Source of the DNA: Eubacteriales bacterium
Lineage (GTDB): Bacteria > Bacillota > Clostridia > Lachnospirales > Lachnospiraceae
Assembly: GCA_030539395.1 (NCBI GenBank)
Contig: JAUNSC010000019.1
Location: forward strand, 1-62,588
Direction of reading: 5' to 3'
Length of the DNA stretch: 62,588 nt
In this document: positions 8,451-16,933 of the stretch, piece by piece
Position numbering within the stretch: the stretch's first letter is position 1
Layout of the letters: each line of letters starts with the position of its first letter
Translations under genes and position numbers: made by a program
The notes under the pieces: model-generated
Database searches by the model: none
The model's input: only the letters and a program-made list of their open reading frames with translations
What the model was told of the DNA's origin: nothing

Positions 8451-9970
8451 GGCATTGCCTCCTCCTGTACTAATCCTAATGCGGCGCTTAATACGCCCTG
8501 TTCTGTGATGTCCTTTCTGTCAAACTCTGAAACGATTTTTCCCCTGTACATTACGATTAACCGATCTGAAACTGACATAATTTCACTCATATCAGATGAA
8601 ATAACAATTACAGCCACACCCGATTTTGCCAGATCCATAATATATTCATGAATCTCCATCTTGGTAGCAATATCAATTCCACGTGTTGGTTCGTCAAGAA
8701 TCAATACCTTTGGGGTATCAATCAGCCATCTGCAGAATAAAACCTTCTGCTGATTTCCCCCGGAAAGTGACATAATTTCCGCGTCCTTACCACAAGTTTT
8801 GATTTTGTATTTTTTTATATTATCATCAATAGCTTTGTTCTCTTTTTTTCTGTTAATGCTTTGTAACCGGCCTTTGAACAAATCAAGGAAAGATACACTC
8901 ATATTTTCTCCGACGCTGTGTCCTGAAAACAGCCCCTGCACCCCGCGGTCTTCTGGCATATAGTACAGTTTCCTTGCAATAGCCTCGCCCGGAGAACGAT
9001 TTTCGATAACTGTCCCATCATATTTAATCGTTCCGGAATCTTTTTTTGTTTCCCCAAAAATGACTCTTGCCATTTCAGAGCGGCCTGATCCTACTAATCC
9101 ATAAAAACCAAGAACTTCTCCTTCTTTAAGGCTAAAACTGATGTCCTGAAACATTCTGTCTTTTGATAATTGTTCTACTTCCATGATTGTCTTTGAAGCT
9201 GAAAGATCACGCTGGCGATAAACATTCATATCAATACTTCTTCCGGACATTGCCTCAACGATTTTAGACTCGTTTGTATTTTGTGGTTTAATATCCGAAG
9301 CGGTGACTACGCCATCGCGGAGTATCATAATCCGATCGGATAACCGTAAAACTTCCTGAATTCGGTGGCTGATATAAATGACGCTTACACCGCTGCCTGT
9401 CAGACGCTCAATAATCTTATAGAGTTTTTCAGATTCTCCATGGCTTAAAATCGATGTCGGCTCATCAAGAATCAGGATTTTGCATTGCCTTTGAAGGCAC
9501 CTGGCAATCATAACAAGTTGCTGTGTTCCTATCGTTAATGTTTCCATCTTCTGCGTAGCAATCTCAATCGGAACGTCTACAGCCCTTAATGCTTTGCAAG
9601 TCTCCTCGTACATTTTCTTCCAGGAGAGGCTTGCCCCATTCCTGATCTCGTTTCCGATAAAAATATTTTCTATTACGGACAGATCACTGAAAATGTTCGG
9701 CTCCTGATAAATAATCGATATACCCTTCCTGAGTGCATCCAGAGTGGACTGAAATTCAATGTTTTCTCCCTCCAGCATAATCGTACCGGAATCGGGTCTT
9801 TCAGCTCCGGCTATTATTTTCATGAGTGTGGATTTACCAGCTCCATTTTCTCCAACAACGGAAAGTACTTCTCCTTTATAAAGATTCAGGCTGACATTAT
9901 TCAAAGCGGTATTTCCGCCAAATATTTTATAAATATGATTCAAGGCCAGAATTTCTTTTCTGCTTTCCAT
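8447..9970 (-). CDS. Ribose-type ABC transporter ATPase (two ATP-binding domains)
   Basis: Energy-coupling subunit of the importer, 507 residues, the usual size of RbsA/MglA proteins. Seen: domain 1 has Walker A GENGAGKSTLMKI and Walker B ILILDEPTS. Its signature reads LTIGTQQLVMIARCLQ, a variant of LSxGQQ. Domain 2 has the degenerate loop GLVGSGRSEMARVIFG typical of the family, then LSGGNQQKVLFCRWL and VLILDEPTRGID. It overlaps the M20 gene by 4 bp. It lies 104 bp after the binding-protein gene, with a stem-loop between. Confidence 0.93.
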   Translation of the reverse strand: MESRKEILALNHIYKIFGGNTALNNVSLNLYKGEVLSVVGENGAGKSTLMKIIAGAERPDSGTIMLEGENIEFQSTLDALRKGISIIYQEPNIFSDLSVIENIFIGNEIRNGASLSWKKMYEETCKALRAVDVPIEIATQKMETLTIGTQQLVMIARCLQRQCKILILDEPTSILSHGESEKLYKIIERLTGSGVSVIYISHRIQEVLRLSDRIMILRDGVVTASDIKPQNTNESKIVEAMSGRSIDMNVYRQRDLSASKTIMEVEQLSKDRMFQDISFSLKEGEVLGFYGLVGSGRSEMARVIFGETKKDSGTIKYDGTVIENRSPGEAIARKLYYMPEDRGVQGLFSGHSVGENMSVSFLDLFKGRLQSINRKKENKAIDDNIKKYKIKTCGKDAEIMSLSGGNQQKVLFCRWLIDTPKVLILDEPTRGIDIATKMEIHEYIMDLAKSGVAVIVISSDMSEIMSVSDRLIVMYRGKIVSEFDRKDITEQGVLSAALGLVQEEAMP

Positions 9971-10014
9971 ATCAATTTACCCCATCTATTTGTACATATT
10001 TAAGTGTATATACT

Positions 10015-10048
10015 GGTTGACGGGGCAAACTACATTACCCCATCAACC
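10015..10048 (-). promoter_or_regulatory. Intercistronic stem-loop after the binding-protein gene
   Basis: GGTTGACGGGG (10015-10025) pairs with CCCCATCAACC (10038-10048) through an 11-bp stem with one G-U pair and a 12-nt loop. No T-run follows. It lies 27 nt past the binding-protein stop. Such hairpins commonly stabilise the upstream part of the mRNA so that the binding protein is made in excess (inference). Confidence 0.6.
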
Positions 10049-10074
10049 ACTTGTCCGGATGAGTTTGACACGGT

Positions 10075-11097
10075 TTAGAAATCAAAATCATCTACATTGT
10101 CTGCATCAATAACGAGCGGATCACCAAGCAAGAGAGTCCGTTCATCTTCAATCCACTGGATTGTGTTGTCAATTGCATCCAATTTGAATTCTGCTTCAAA
10201 GGATCCCTCTGTTATCCAGTGATGCGCAGCCCACACTGTTAAATACCCAAGGTCTACCGCATTCCAGAGAACAGAGCATTTCATAACTCCGGCTTCAATA
10301 TAAGGCCTTACAACATTAGGACTCGCTACACCGATAACAGAAATCTCACCGGCCTTTCCCGCCTGCTGAACCGCCTGGGCAAGACCAGGAACAACACTGG
10401 TGGCAACTCCTACAACGCCTCTAAGTTCCGGAAATTTAATCATCATTTCCTGTGTTTGTTTTAAAGCATCTTCCGTACTGCCATCTGTCGTATAGCGAAC
10501 ATCCACAATCTCTATATTTGGATATTTTTCGTCTACACGTTCTTTCATGGCATCAATCCAGGCATTCAGGTTACTTGCAGTAGATTCTCCTGAAACAAAC
10601 CCAATTTGCGCCTCTTCGCCGGTCTGCTTAACTAATTCATCAATTAGAGTTCTTCCCATGTCATCAGACATGGCCTGACATACAAAAAATTCTCTGTTGG
10701 AATTTGGTGCGTCAGAATCTGAAGTATAAGCAAGAATTCCTGCTTCTTTTGCCTGATCAATATAAGGATTAATGGACTCGGTATCCAGAACGGATATTGA
10801 AACTGCGTCTACCCCCTGCCTGATCAGACTGTCCATAATCTTAACCTGCTCCACTGCATTCGCCGTCGGTGAACCAACATTCAAATACTCGACCCCCAAA
10901 TCTTCAGCGGCGGCATTTCCTCCAATTTCCATAGCCGTGAAATACGGAATACCTATCAGCTGCGGAATAAATGCAATTTTCATTTTTTCGGTCCCGTTTT
11001 CAGTTTCCGGGGTCCCTTCTGCATACACAGCTGAACTGCCGGCAAGCATACTTACACTCAATACTGCGGATACTAAAATCGCTAAATTTCTTTTCAT
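10075..11097 (-). CDS. Periplasmic-binding-protein-type sugar-binding protein
   Basis: Extracytoplasmic solute receptor of the importer (Peripla_BP_4/RbsB superfamily), 340 residues. Seen: a signal peptide (MKRNLAILVSAVLSVSMLAGSSAVYAE) with no lipobox cysteine, and then the sugar-binding fold with MKIAFIPQLIGIPYFTAMEIGG. Its closest feel is the AI-2/rhamnose-binding branch (LsrB/RhaS) rather than RbsB, judging from the chain IPYFTAMEIG...EDLGVEYLNVGS. The start ATG 11097 follows GGGAGG; an in-frame ATG five codons upstream overlaps that ribosome site. First gene of the operon. Confidence 0.88.
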   Translation of the reverse strand: MKRNLAILVSAVLSVSMLAGSSAVYAEGTPETENGTEKMKIAFIPQLIGIPYFTAMEIGGNAAAEDLGVEYLNVGSPTANAVEQVKIMDSLIRQGVDAVSISVLDTESINPYIDQAKEAGILAYTSDSDAPNSNREFFVCQAMSDDMGRTLIDELVKQTGEEAQIGFVSGESTASNLNAWIDAMKERVDEKYPNIEIVDVRYTTDGSTEDALKQTQEMMIKFPELRGVVGVATSVVPGLAQAVQQAGKAGEISVIGVASPNVVRPYIEAGVMKCSVLWNAVDLGYLTVWAAHHWITEGSFEAEFKLDAIDNTIQWIEDERTLLLGDPLVIDADNVDDFDF

Positions 11098-11129
11098 TGC
11101 TTTCCCTCCCATTATTTTTTAGTAATCAG

Positions 11130-11139
11130 ACAAATTTGT
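11130..11139. promoter_or_regulatory. Operator-like palindrome ACAAATTTGT, distal copy
   Basis: A perfect 10-bp palindrome flanked as AGACAAATTTGTTTA, about 65 bp into the predicted transcript. It matches the copy at 11190 in the opposite orientation of its flanks. Probable second operator of the divergent LacI-type regulator (inference). Confidence 0.6.
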
Positions 11140-11189
11140 TTATTAAATATTTTTTCGGTATATTAGTGTTTCTTTGAAAAAAATAATAT

Positions 11190-11199
11190 ACAAATTTGT
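11190..11199. promoter_or_regulatory. Operator-like palindrome ACAAATTTGT, promoter-proximal copy
   Basis: The same 10-mer with flank AAGACAAATTTGTATA on the minus strand. It lies at about +5 to +14 relative to the predicted start of transcription, a classic repression site. It is 60 bp from the distal copy, which would put both sites close to the same face of the helix. Confidence 0.65.
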
Positions 11200-11210
11200 C
11201 TTACAATATA

Positions 11211-11239
11211 AAATTATCACTGTTTTATAGCATTGTCAA
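11211..11239 (-). promoter_or_regulatory. Promoter of the DhaKL/M20 importer operon
   Basis: On the minus strand TTGACA (11234-11239), a 17-bp spacer and TAATTT (11211-11216) give a near-consensus sigma-A promoter. It lies 114 bp upstream of the binding-protein start. Confidence 0.7.
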
Positions 11240-11307
11240 TTAAATCGTACTAGACATTTTACTAAACTTATAAATGTGTTTAGTTGATTCATTTTATAAA
11301 CTTGATG

Positions 11308-11336
11308 TTGATTTTTTAAAAAATCGACATTATAAT
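11308..11336 (+). promoter_or_regulatory. Promoter of the LacI-type regulator, with A/T palindrome
   Basis: TTGATT (11308-11313), 17 bp, TATAAT (11331-11336). A perfect 16-bp palindrome (11310-11325, GATTTTTT/AAAAAATC) covers the -35 and spacer and could be an autoregulatory site or simply an A/T tract. Confidence 0.6.
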
Positions 11337-11410
11337 AATAAATATTATAAATGAAATATAACTGATTACTAAAAATTATTATAAAATTTATGATAATGGG
11401 AGGAGTGCCT

Positions 11411-12427
11411 ATGACAATCAGAGAGATTGCGGACTTACTGGATGTTTCTCCGTCAACAGTCTCAATTGTATTGAACGGAAAGCCGGGTGTGAGCGACAAA
11501 ACCAGATGCAGGGTGCTTGATGCACTGAAAAAATATGGATACGGAACAGAACGGGTCCGCCGTTCTAACAATAGCGGAAAAAACATTTATTTCCTCAAAT
11601 ATTCAACTACAGGTTTACTTGTTGATAAAAACGATGGATTTGTAAGCGAAATCATTGATGCTACTGAAGTTGAAGTTCGGAAGAATGGATATAACCTTGT
11701 TCTGACTTCAATTAATGACCAGAATCTGGAAAATTCATTACGCCATATCAAGGCCTCTCAAACTGCCGGATTAATTTTGCTCGGAACTGAACTGTTTAAA
11801 AAATCGTCATTTTTTCTTACAAACCTGGATATACCACTTGTTATCATTGATAATTATATGCCGTCCTATAATATCAATTGTGTAGTAATGAATAACAAAG
11901 AAATCGTAAAACAGTCAGTGCAATATCTTTATGATCTCGGCCATAGAAGTATCGGTCATGTGGGAAGCAGTGTACATATAACTAATTTTGAAGAGCGCGA
12001 TGCTGCATTTCACGAAAAAATGCAGGAACTTTCACTAAAATTTAATCCTAAACACGAATACTACGTTGTTCCGAATATCACGTTAGCATATGAAGAATTC
12101 AAAAACATATTAAAAAATACACCATCGCTTCCCACAGCATTGTTTTGTAACAACGACTCTATCGCAATTGGTGTTATCCGCGCATTAAAGGAGTATGGAT
12201 ATCATATACCTCATGATATTTCAATTATCGGTCTTGATGACATTCCATCTGCTTCATTAATTGATCCTCCTCTTACAACTACGAAGATTTACAGAATTGA
12301 TATAGGAAAATGGTCCATACAGTTACTTATGGATGCCATTCACAATCCACATCCAACTCCGGCAAAAGTGCTGACATCCGGAAAATTTAAAATTCGAGAC
12401 AGCGTTGCTCCTCCAAGTCAAAAATAA
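11411..12427 (+). CDS. LacI-family transcriptional regulator
   Basis: A repressor of 338 residues. Seen: the N-terminal LacI helix-turn-helix (TIREIADLLDVSPSTVSIVLNG, residues 2-23), hinge region near 45-60, then a sugar-binding-fold effector domain with LILLGTELFKK and a C-terminal DDIPSASLIDPPLTT, typical of the family. ATG 11411 is chosen because GGAGG lies 7 nt upstream; the frame opens seven codons earlier. It is divergent from the importer operon, whose promoter region holds twin palindromes, so local control by the imported sugar or its phosphate is inferred. Confidence 0.9.
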   Translation: MTIREIADLLDVSPSTVSIVLNGKPGVSDKTRCRVLDALKKYGYGTERVRRSNNSGKNIYFLKYSTTGLLVDKNDGFVSEIIDATEVEVRKNGYNLVLTSINDQNLENSLRHIKASQTAGLILLGTELFKKSSFFLTNLDIPLVIIDNYMPSYNINCVVMNNKEIVKQSVQYLYDLGHRSIGHVGSSVHITNFEERDAAFHEKMQELSLKFNPKHEYYVVPNITLAYEEFKNILKNTPSLPTALFCNNDSIAIGVIRALKEYGYHIPHDISIIGLDDIPSASLIDPPLTTTKIYRIDIGKWSIQLLMDAIHNPHPTPAKVLTSGKFKIRDSVAPPSQK

Positions 12428-12485
12428 TGCCGGGATGAAATGTATTATTCAGAAAAAATGGAAACACATCCAAAAATGTAAATAA

Positions 12486-12521
12486 AGCGCCAGACAAAGC
12501 TTCATGTCTGACGCTCTTTTT
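12486..12521 (+). terminator. Terminator of the LacI-type gene (possibly bidirectional)
   Basis: AGCGCCAGACA (12486-12496) pairs with TGTCTGACGCT (12505-12515) with one C-A mismatch, and CTTTTTATT follows on the + strand. On the minus strand the mismatch becomes a G-U pair and TTTATT follows, so it may also serve the convergent gene. Confidence 0.75.
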
Positions 12522-12522
12522 A

Positions 12523-13704
12523 TTAAATCCTGACTCGTTCCTGCTTCTGCTGCGCTGCAGCTGCCAGCTGTCCCATCAAAATCCCGCACTCCGCTTCCAG
12601 CCTGAAATCCATCAGATTTTCCATCTGTATCAGATTCGGATCGGAATGTTCCAGTTCCCGGCAGTATCGCCATGCCAGGCGCAGCCGTTCATCAAATGAT
12701 ATATGAAAACACTGTTCCGTCCATACAGCAAACACGGTTTCTTCCCATATAAGAGTACTTACTACCGCCATCTTTACTTTTGACAGGGCATCACCGTCAT
12801 ATACCGCTCCGCAAAAATATGTAAACAGATAATATACCATCATCTGCTCATATTCCTCCTGCGGGATCACTGCCTGCTGCCGGAATGCCCGTTTCCATTT
12901 GTTATAAGTTTCCGGGCAGGACAGGTACAGCATAGATCTCCACTTCACTCTGTCACTGTACCAGTCTTCATCCAGGACTTCCCATTCACCCGGCAATTCC
13001 ATTTGAGCCTTACATATTTCCATTTCAGACAACACGGATTTTTCGCCATGTGCCAGTACTTTTTCCCGGCATTTTTTCAAAGCCGACGGATTTTTCGATC
13101 GCTCTAAAAGTGCTTCCACATCAAACAGCTTTCCTGCGTCAATACGGCTCTGCACATCATGAGCAAGGGCAAGCGTCTGCGCCATCCTGACAAAAACGTC
13201 TTCTTCCCGGTTCTGCATGATTTCTATCAGAACCGTTCTCGTATCCTGAAGGGCTGAATAGAGGAAATCATCAAATTCTTCCAGTTCTTCCTCTTTTTCG
13301 TCTTCCGCCGTAACAAAACGGACCTTTTCCTTTTCTCCCAAAATCAGCCGCGCAGCTTCCGGGCAGGACATGGAAAGGGATATCTCCCGCTCATTTTCAA
13401 ATTCTTCAATGTGCCGGGGATACTTCCGGCAGGTGGCACAGAGCATTTCCGGTCCGGCTTCCGTATAAATATCACACAGATTTTTTTCATTCAAAAAAGC
13501 ACACCGGCCGCTATATTGTTCAAAAGCCTCTTCTTTCCAGTTAATGGAGTTTTTCAGGCGGTTGCCGAACGTTCCCCGATATGCCTTATATTTCTTCTGT
13601 GATTTTCTGTCGATAACAATCTGCCAGCCTGCGCAGCAGGTTGCCGGGCAGGCCGAAGCAGTACAACGAAATTTTTTATAAAAATGCGGTACAGTGTAAA
13701 GCAT
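12523..13704 (-). CDS. Flagellin lysine-N-methylase-like Cys-rich protein (FliB family)
   Basis: 393 residues. Seen: an N-terminal cluster CTASACPATCCAGWQ (residues 14-28), then CAFLNEKNLCDIY and MLCATCRKYPRH near 85-120, and a SMSCPEAARLIL segment. This Cys arrangement is that of FliB/YkgJ-type proteins. Salmonella FliB methylates flagellin lysines and needs an iron-sulfur cluster. The rest is helical without recognised motifs. No flagellar gene is in the window, so the protein substrate is unknown. It is followed 12 bp upstream by xpt on the same strand, a probably accidental pairing. Confidence 0.8.
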   Translation of the reverse strand: MLYTVPHFYKKFRCTASACPATCCAGWQIVIDRKSQKKYKAYRGTFGNRLKNSINWKEEAFEQYSGRCAFLNEKNLCDIYTEAGPEMLCATCRKYPRHIEEFENEREISLSMSCPEAARLILGEKEKVRFVTAEDEKEEELEEFDDFLYSALQDTRTVLIEIMQNREEDVFVRMAQTLALAHDVQSRIDAGKLFDVEALLERSKNPSALKKCREKVLAHGEKSVLSEMEICKAQMELPGEWEVLDEDWYSDRVKWRSMLYLSCPETYNKWKRAFRQQAVIPQEEYEQMMVYYLFTYFCGAVYDGDALSKVKMAVVSTLIWEETVFAVWTEQCFHISFDERLRLAWRYCRELEHSDPNLIQMENLMDFRLEAECGILMGQLAAAAQQKQERVRI

Positions 13705-13716
13705 AGTTTTCCCCTT

Positions 13717-14298
13717 TTACTGTTCTCTGAAAATTATGGTTCCATTCTCTTCATCCATGGATTCTACGATTGCCAGTGACTCAAGCTGAATGCCCTTTTC
13801 GCGGATCATATCGCCGCCCTTCTGGAAACCTTTTTCAACAGCTACCCCGATGCCTTCCACAACGGCTCCCGCCACATTCACCAGATTCAGCAATCCCAGA
13901 AGCGCACAGCCGTTAGCCAGGAAATCATCAATAATCAGCACATGATCCTCCGGCCCCAGAAATTTCCGCGATACAATAACGTCATATACCTTTCCATGTG
14001 TAAAAGATTGTATCTGCGTACAGTAATTATCATAATCCAGATTGATACTCATCGATTTCTTGGCAAACACTACCGGTACCCCAAATTCTTTTGCCACAAT
14101 TGCCGCAATCCCGATGCCGCTGGCCTCAATTGTCAAAATTTTATTGATGGGTTTCCCCGCAAAAAGACGTTTCCATTCCTTTGCCATTTCTTCAAACAGT
14201 TCCATATCCATCTGATGGTTGATAAAACTGTCCACCTTCAGTACATTTCCGCTGCGGACAATGCCGTCTTTCAAAATCCTCTCTTCCAGTTTTTTCAT
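13717..14298 (-). CDS. xpt: Xanthine phosphoribosyltransferase
   Basis: Purine salvage: converts xanthine and PRPP to XMP in the cytosol. 193 residues, the size of Bacillus Xpt. Seen: N-terminal [29 protein letters not shown], a hallmark of Xpt, and the PRPP loop [17 protein letters not shown] near residue 125. ATG 14298 follows GAAGGAGAACAG; the frame opens 23 codons earlier without support. In Bacillus this gene carries a guanine riboswitch, but I could not recognise one in the roughly 200 bp upstream. Confidence 0.92.
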   Translation of the reverse strand: MKKLEERILKDGIVRSGNVLKVDSFINHQMDMELFEEMAKEWKRLFAGKPINKILTIEASGIGIAAIVAKEFGVPVVFAKKSMSINLDYDNYCTQIQSFTHGKVYDVIVSRKFLGPEDHVLIIDDFLANGCALLGLLNLVNVAGAVVEGIGVAVEKGFQKGGDMIREKGIQLESLAIVESMDEENGTIIFREQ

Positions 14299-14404
14299 GA
14301 CACACTGTTCTCCTTCGTATGATGTTCCTATTTTATCACTCCTTATACCGCAGTGTAAAGAGTACAAACTTTTGTATCAACAGTCAATAATCCGTTCAGA
14401 TAAA

Positions 14405-14448
14405 GTAAAAATATCCTGAACAGATTTTATATGTCCCTGTTCAGGATA
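14405..14448 (-). terminator. Terminator after the MBL-fold hydrolase gene
   Basis: A perfect 12-bp stem, TATCCTGAACAG (14412-14423) with CTGTTCAGGATA (14437-14448), is followed by TTTTTAC on the minus strand. It ends the rhamnosidase operon and insulates xpt. Confidence 0.85.
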
Positions 14449-14494
14449 CTTACAAACTTCTTGAGGTAGGTATACCGAAAGATTTATTGTCTAT

Positions 14495-15304
14495 TTATAA
14501 CTTTTCTGATGTGTACAAAATATTGGCTGATTTTCCATCTACTCTGCGTCCATCACTATAGACTTCTTTTGCCGCAAAAACATCACATCCAAGAATATTA
14601 AACGGAATATGATCATCTTTACTGCTCAATATTTCCTTACAGACTTCAATATTCTCTTCAATATTGTTCTTATCTCCAAAGTTATCCGGATGAAAAAACA
14701 GGACATGATCAAAATCATCCGATCTCGCATTCAGCTTTTCCAGGCTGATCAGGTAGTCCTGTATTTTACTTGCTTCTGGATAGAACAAGAATGACCGGCT
14801 GTTACAGGCGTCTCCAAGAAGCAGCATTCTCAGTTCTTTTACCAGATAACACATACATCCCTGAGTATGACCCGGACAGGCAATCGCTTCTATTTCCAAT
14901 CCTCCAAGGTCGATCTTCTTACCAGATTCGATATCCAGGTACTGCCTTGTTCTCTGTAAAATCATATCTTCTTCTTTTGGACGAATACCAGATAGATTTT
15001 CTGCAAATTCAATCCTTTTCTCAATCGTTGTGTGACTTCGTTCCAGATACCAGTCGTTATGGTTTAGATAAACCTCTTCAAACTGATCAGACCCGCTGGC
15101 GTGATCAACATGCCCGTGAGTGCACAAAACAATCAGCGGAAGTTCTGTAATTGACCGAATATAAGTTTTCAAATCGCCTACACCATATCCCGTATCAATC
15201 AATGCGGCTTTTTCTCTTCCTATAATAAGATATACGTAAACATCAAATGGCGTACTAATGCGGATAATTCCATTCCCAAAATCTGTTTTCTCAAAAAAAT
15301 TCAT
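14495..15304 (-). CDS. Metallo-beta-lactamase-fold hydrolase
   Basis: A metal-dependent hydrolase of 269 residues. Seen: the zinc motif HGHVDHASG (H-x-H-x-D-H), then a third ligand region CPGHTQGCMCY and an Asp in LLLGDACNSRSF; these are glyoxalase II-like. ATG 15304 follows GGAGG-ATAAAG, eleven codons inside the longest frame. It is the last gene of the rhamnosidase operon, 29 bp after the ROK regulator gene. The substrate is unknown. A lactone or thioester released during sugar or aglycone breakdown would fit the context (inference). Confidence 0.85.
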   Translation of the reverse strand: MNFFEKTDFGNGIIRISTPFDVYVYLIIGREKAALIDTGYGVGDLKTYIRSITELPLIVLCTHGHVDHASGSDQFEEVYLNHNDWYLERSHTTIEKRIEFAENLSGIRPKEEDMILQRTRQYLDIESGKKIDLGGLEIEAIACPGHTQGCMCYLVKELRMLLLGDACNSRSFLFYPEASKIQDYLISLEKLNARSDDFDHVLFFHPDNFGDKNNIEENIEVCKEILSSKDDHIPFNILGCDVFAAKEVYSDGRRVDGKSANILYTSEKL

Positions 15305-15333
15305 CTTTATCCTCCAAAAGCCTGCCAGCGAAA

Positions 15334-16617
15334 TCACTCTCCTTCGTAGAGTTCAACATCATCAAAGAAATGGTCTGTTACTGCAACCGCAGCACCAATG
15401 TAATCCATTTTCAACATGGTTTCTTCCTCATACATGATTTCAAAAAAATCATCGTTGGCATAATATCTGAATTCACTCAACTTGGTCTTCAGGCATCTGT
15501 CAAAATACTCTCCTGCATATGCATAATCGCCTATAAAGAAAACCAGTTCAGGATCAAAAACAAGAGAAATATTTCTTAAAGTAAGCGCAAAACAATCTGC
15601 CAGATATGCAACATATTCCTGCGAGACCATATCTCCCTGATTTGCCAGATTAAATAAATCCAGCAAAGTAACTTCGTTCCACGGTATTGCGTTTAACCCT
15701 GACTCCTCCGGAAGAGTTCTTTCTTTGAGAGATTCTCTGATTCTCTTAATATCGACCATTCTCTCCAGACATCCATGGCTTCCGCAACTGCACTTTTCCT
15801 TATCATTTGCATCCAGAATCATATGTCCAATTTCCCCTATAAGAGAATTTTTTCCATTGAGAATTCTTCCTTCCTGCATAAAACATCCGGAAATTCCCCA
15901 GGTAGTTGTGAAAATCAGTACCCTCTTTTTTCCTACCTCAGGCCTGCGAAGTATCGCACGAGCTATTGTTTTACCGCCATTTTCCAGAAAGAAATATGTA
16001 TTTTCCCCAAAAAACTGCTTCAGCGGATCCAGAATCGAAATATTATTTCCCCATTCTGATGCCTGTGCATTGTATTTAATCCGCTTGTTCTGATAGTCAA
16101 TAATTCCTGCAGTTGACACTGCAACACCGTAAACTTCTTCCTTATCTATGTTCATTTCATCTAAGAGCAATACAATTTTTTGAAGCAGAAATTCTTCAAT
16201 TTCGTCCACCGATGTCTTATGCGTATCAATATCCAGGTACTCTACCCTCTTGATAACATTTCCGCAAAAATCCATCAATGTAAGGCAGACAATTCCAGGC
16301 CACATTGTGATACATAAAATATATTTTGTGATATACAGTTTGAAAATTTCCGGATATTTTCCGCCAGTATTATTCTGATATACTTTTCCCTGTGTGATAA
16401 GCACACCCTTTTCGCAGAAAAAATGCACTGCTCGCATGGTCGTAATTTTACTGATTCCAGTAAGACCGGATATCTCACTTACCGTGTGGCCTTTTCCATC
16501 CCGAAAACATTTAAGAATATTGATACGATTAATAATTTTCAATTTAAACGGGAGCGCCGGTGCTTCATCATTATCAATAATAGAAATTGGTGTCTTCTTT
16601 TGAGTTTGCACTGTCAT
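15334..16617 (-). CDS. ROK-family transcriptional regulator (NagC/XylR type)
   Basis: A sugar-responsive repressor. Seen: an N-terminal winged helix (INRINILKCFRDGKGHTVSEISGLTGISKITTMRAVHFF) fused to a ROK kinase-like domain with the zinc motif CSCGSHGCLE and GEIGHM. The start is uncertain: ATG 16617 has AAGG close upstream and gives 427 residues, while the frame opens at TTG 16710 without a good site. It lies after the GH78 gene with a 316-bp gap, so it may have its own promoter. It is the likely regulator of the tandem palindromes at 26061 (inference). Confidence 0.85.
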   Translation of the reverse strand: MTVQTQKKTPISIIDNDEAPALPFKLKIINRINILKCFRDGKGHTVSEISGLTGISKITTMRAVHFFCEKGVLITQGKVYQNNTGGKYPEIFKLYITKYILCITMWPGIVCLTLMDFCGNVIKRVEYLDIDTHKTSVDEIEEFLLQKIVLLLDEMNIDKEEVYGVAVSTAGIIDYQNKRIKYNAQASEWGNNISILDPLKQFFGENTYFFLENGGKTIARAILRRPEVGKKRVLIFTTTWGISGCFMQEGRILNGKNSLIGEIGHMILDANDKEKCSCGSHGCLERMVDIKRIRESLKERTLPEESGLNAIPWNEVTLLDLFNLANQGDMVSQEYVAYLADCFALTLRNISLVFDPELVFFIGDYAYAGEYFDRCLKTKLSEFRYYANDDFFEIMYEEETMLKMDYIGAAVAVTDHFFDDVELYEGE

Positions 16618-16933
16618 TTTCCTTTCACTATGTCTAATATCATATGATCTGCTATCTGCACATTTTTCTTCCACCATAATTGATAGCAATACTTGATTCT
16701 TCCGCTTCAAAACAGTGCAAATAATATATTGATATTAAAACAGCGCCTGATCTTTAGTATATAAATCTGCCACATCCAAAGCATAAAAATATGACATTTT
16801 TATTATAAACCAAAGCATCAAGTTTGAAAATACCCCAAATCTGCTTTCTGCACAAAATTTGTTTTCTACCGCATTAAAAGGGTTCCATGTAAAAAATGTA
16901 TTCACTTCAATCAAAATATTATTGCGGCGTTCT
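16618..16933. other. Spacer between rhamnosidase and ROK genes, no gene seen
   Basis: 316 bp of A/T-rich sequence. I see no open frame with a ribosome site, no T-tailed hairpin and no copy of the CTAAC-N3-GTTAG palindrome. It may contain an internal promoter for the regulator, but no consensus stood out. Confidence 0.5.

Noticed and set aside
14299-14494. Possible guanine riboswitch upstream of xpt
   Set aside because: The conserved purine-riboswitch core was not found; the only clear structure is the terminator of the upstream operon.
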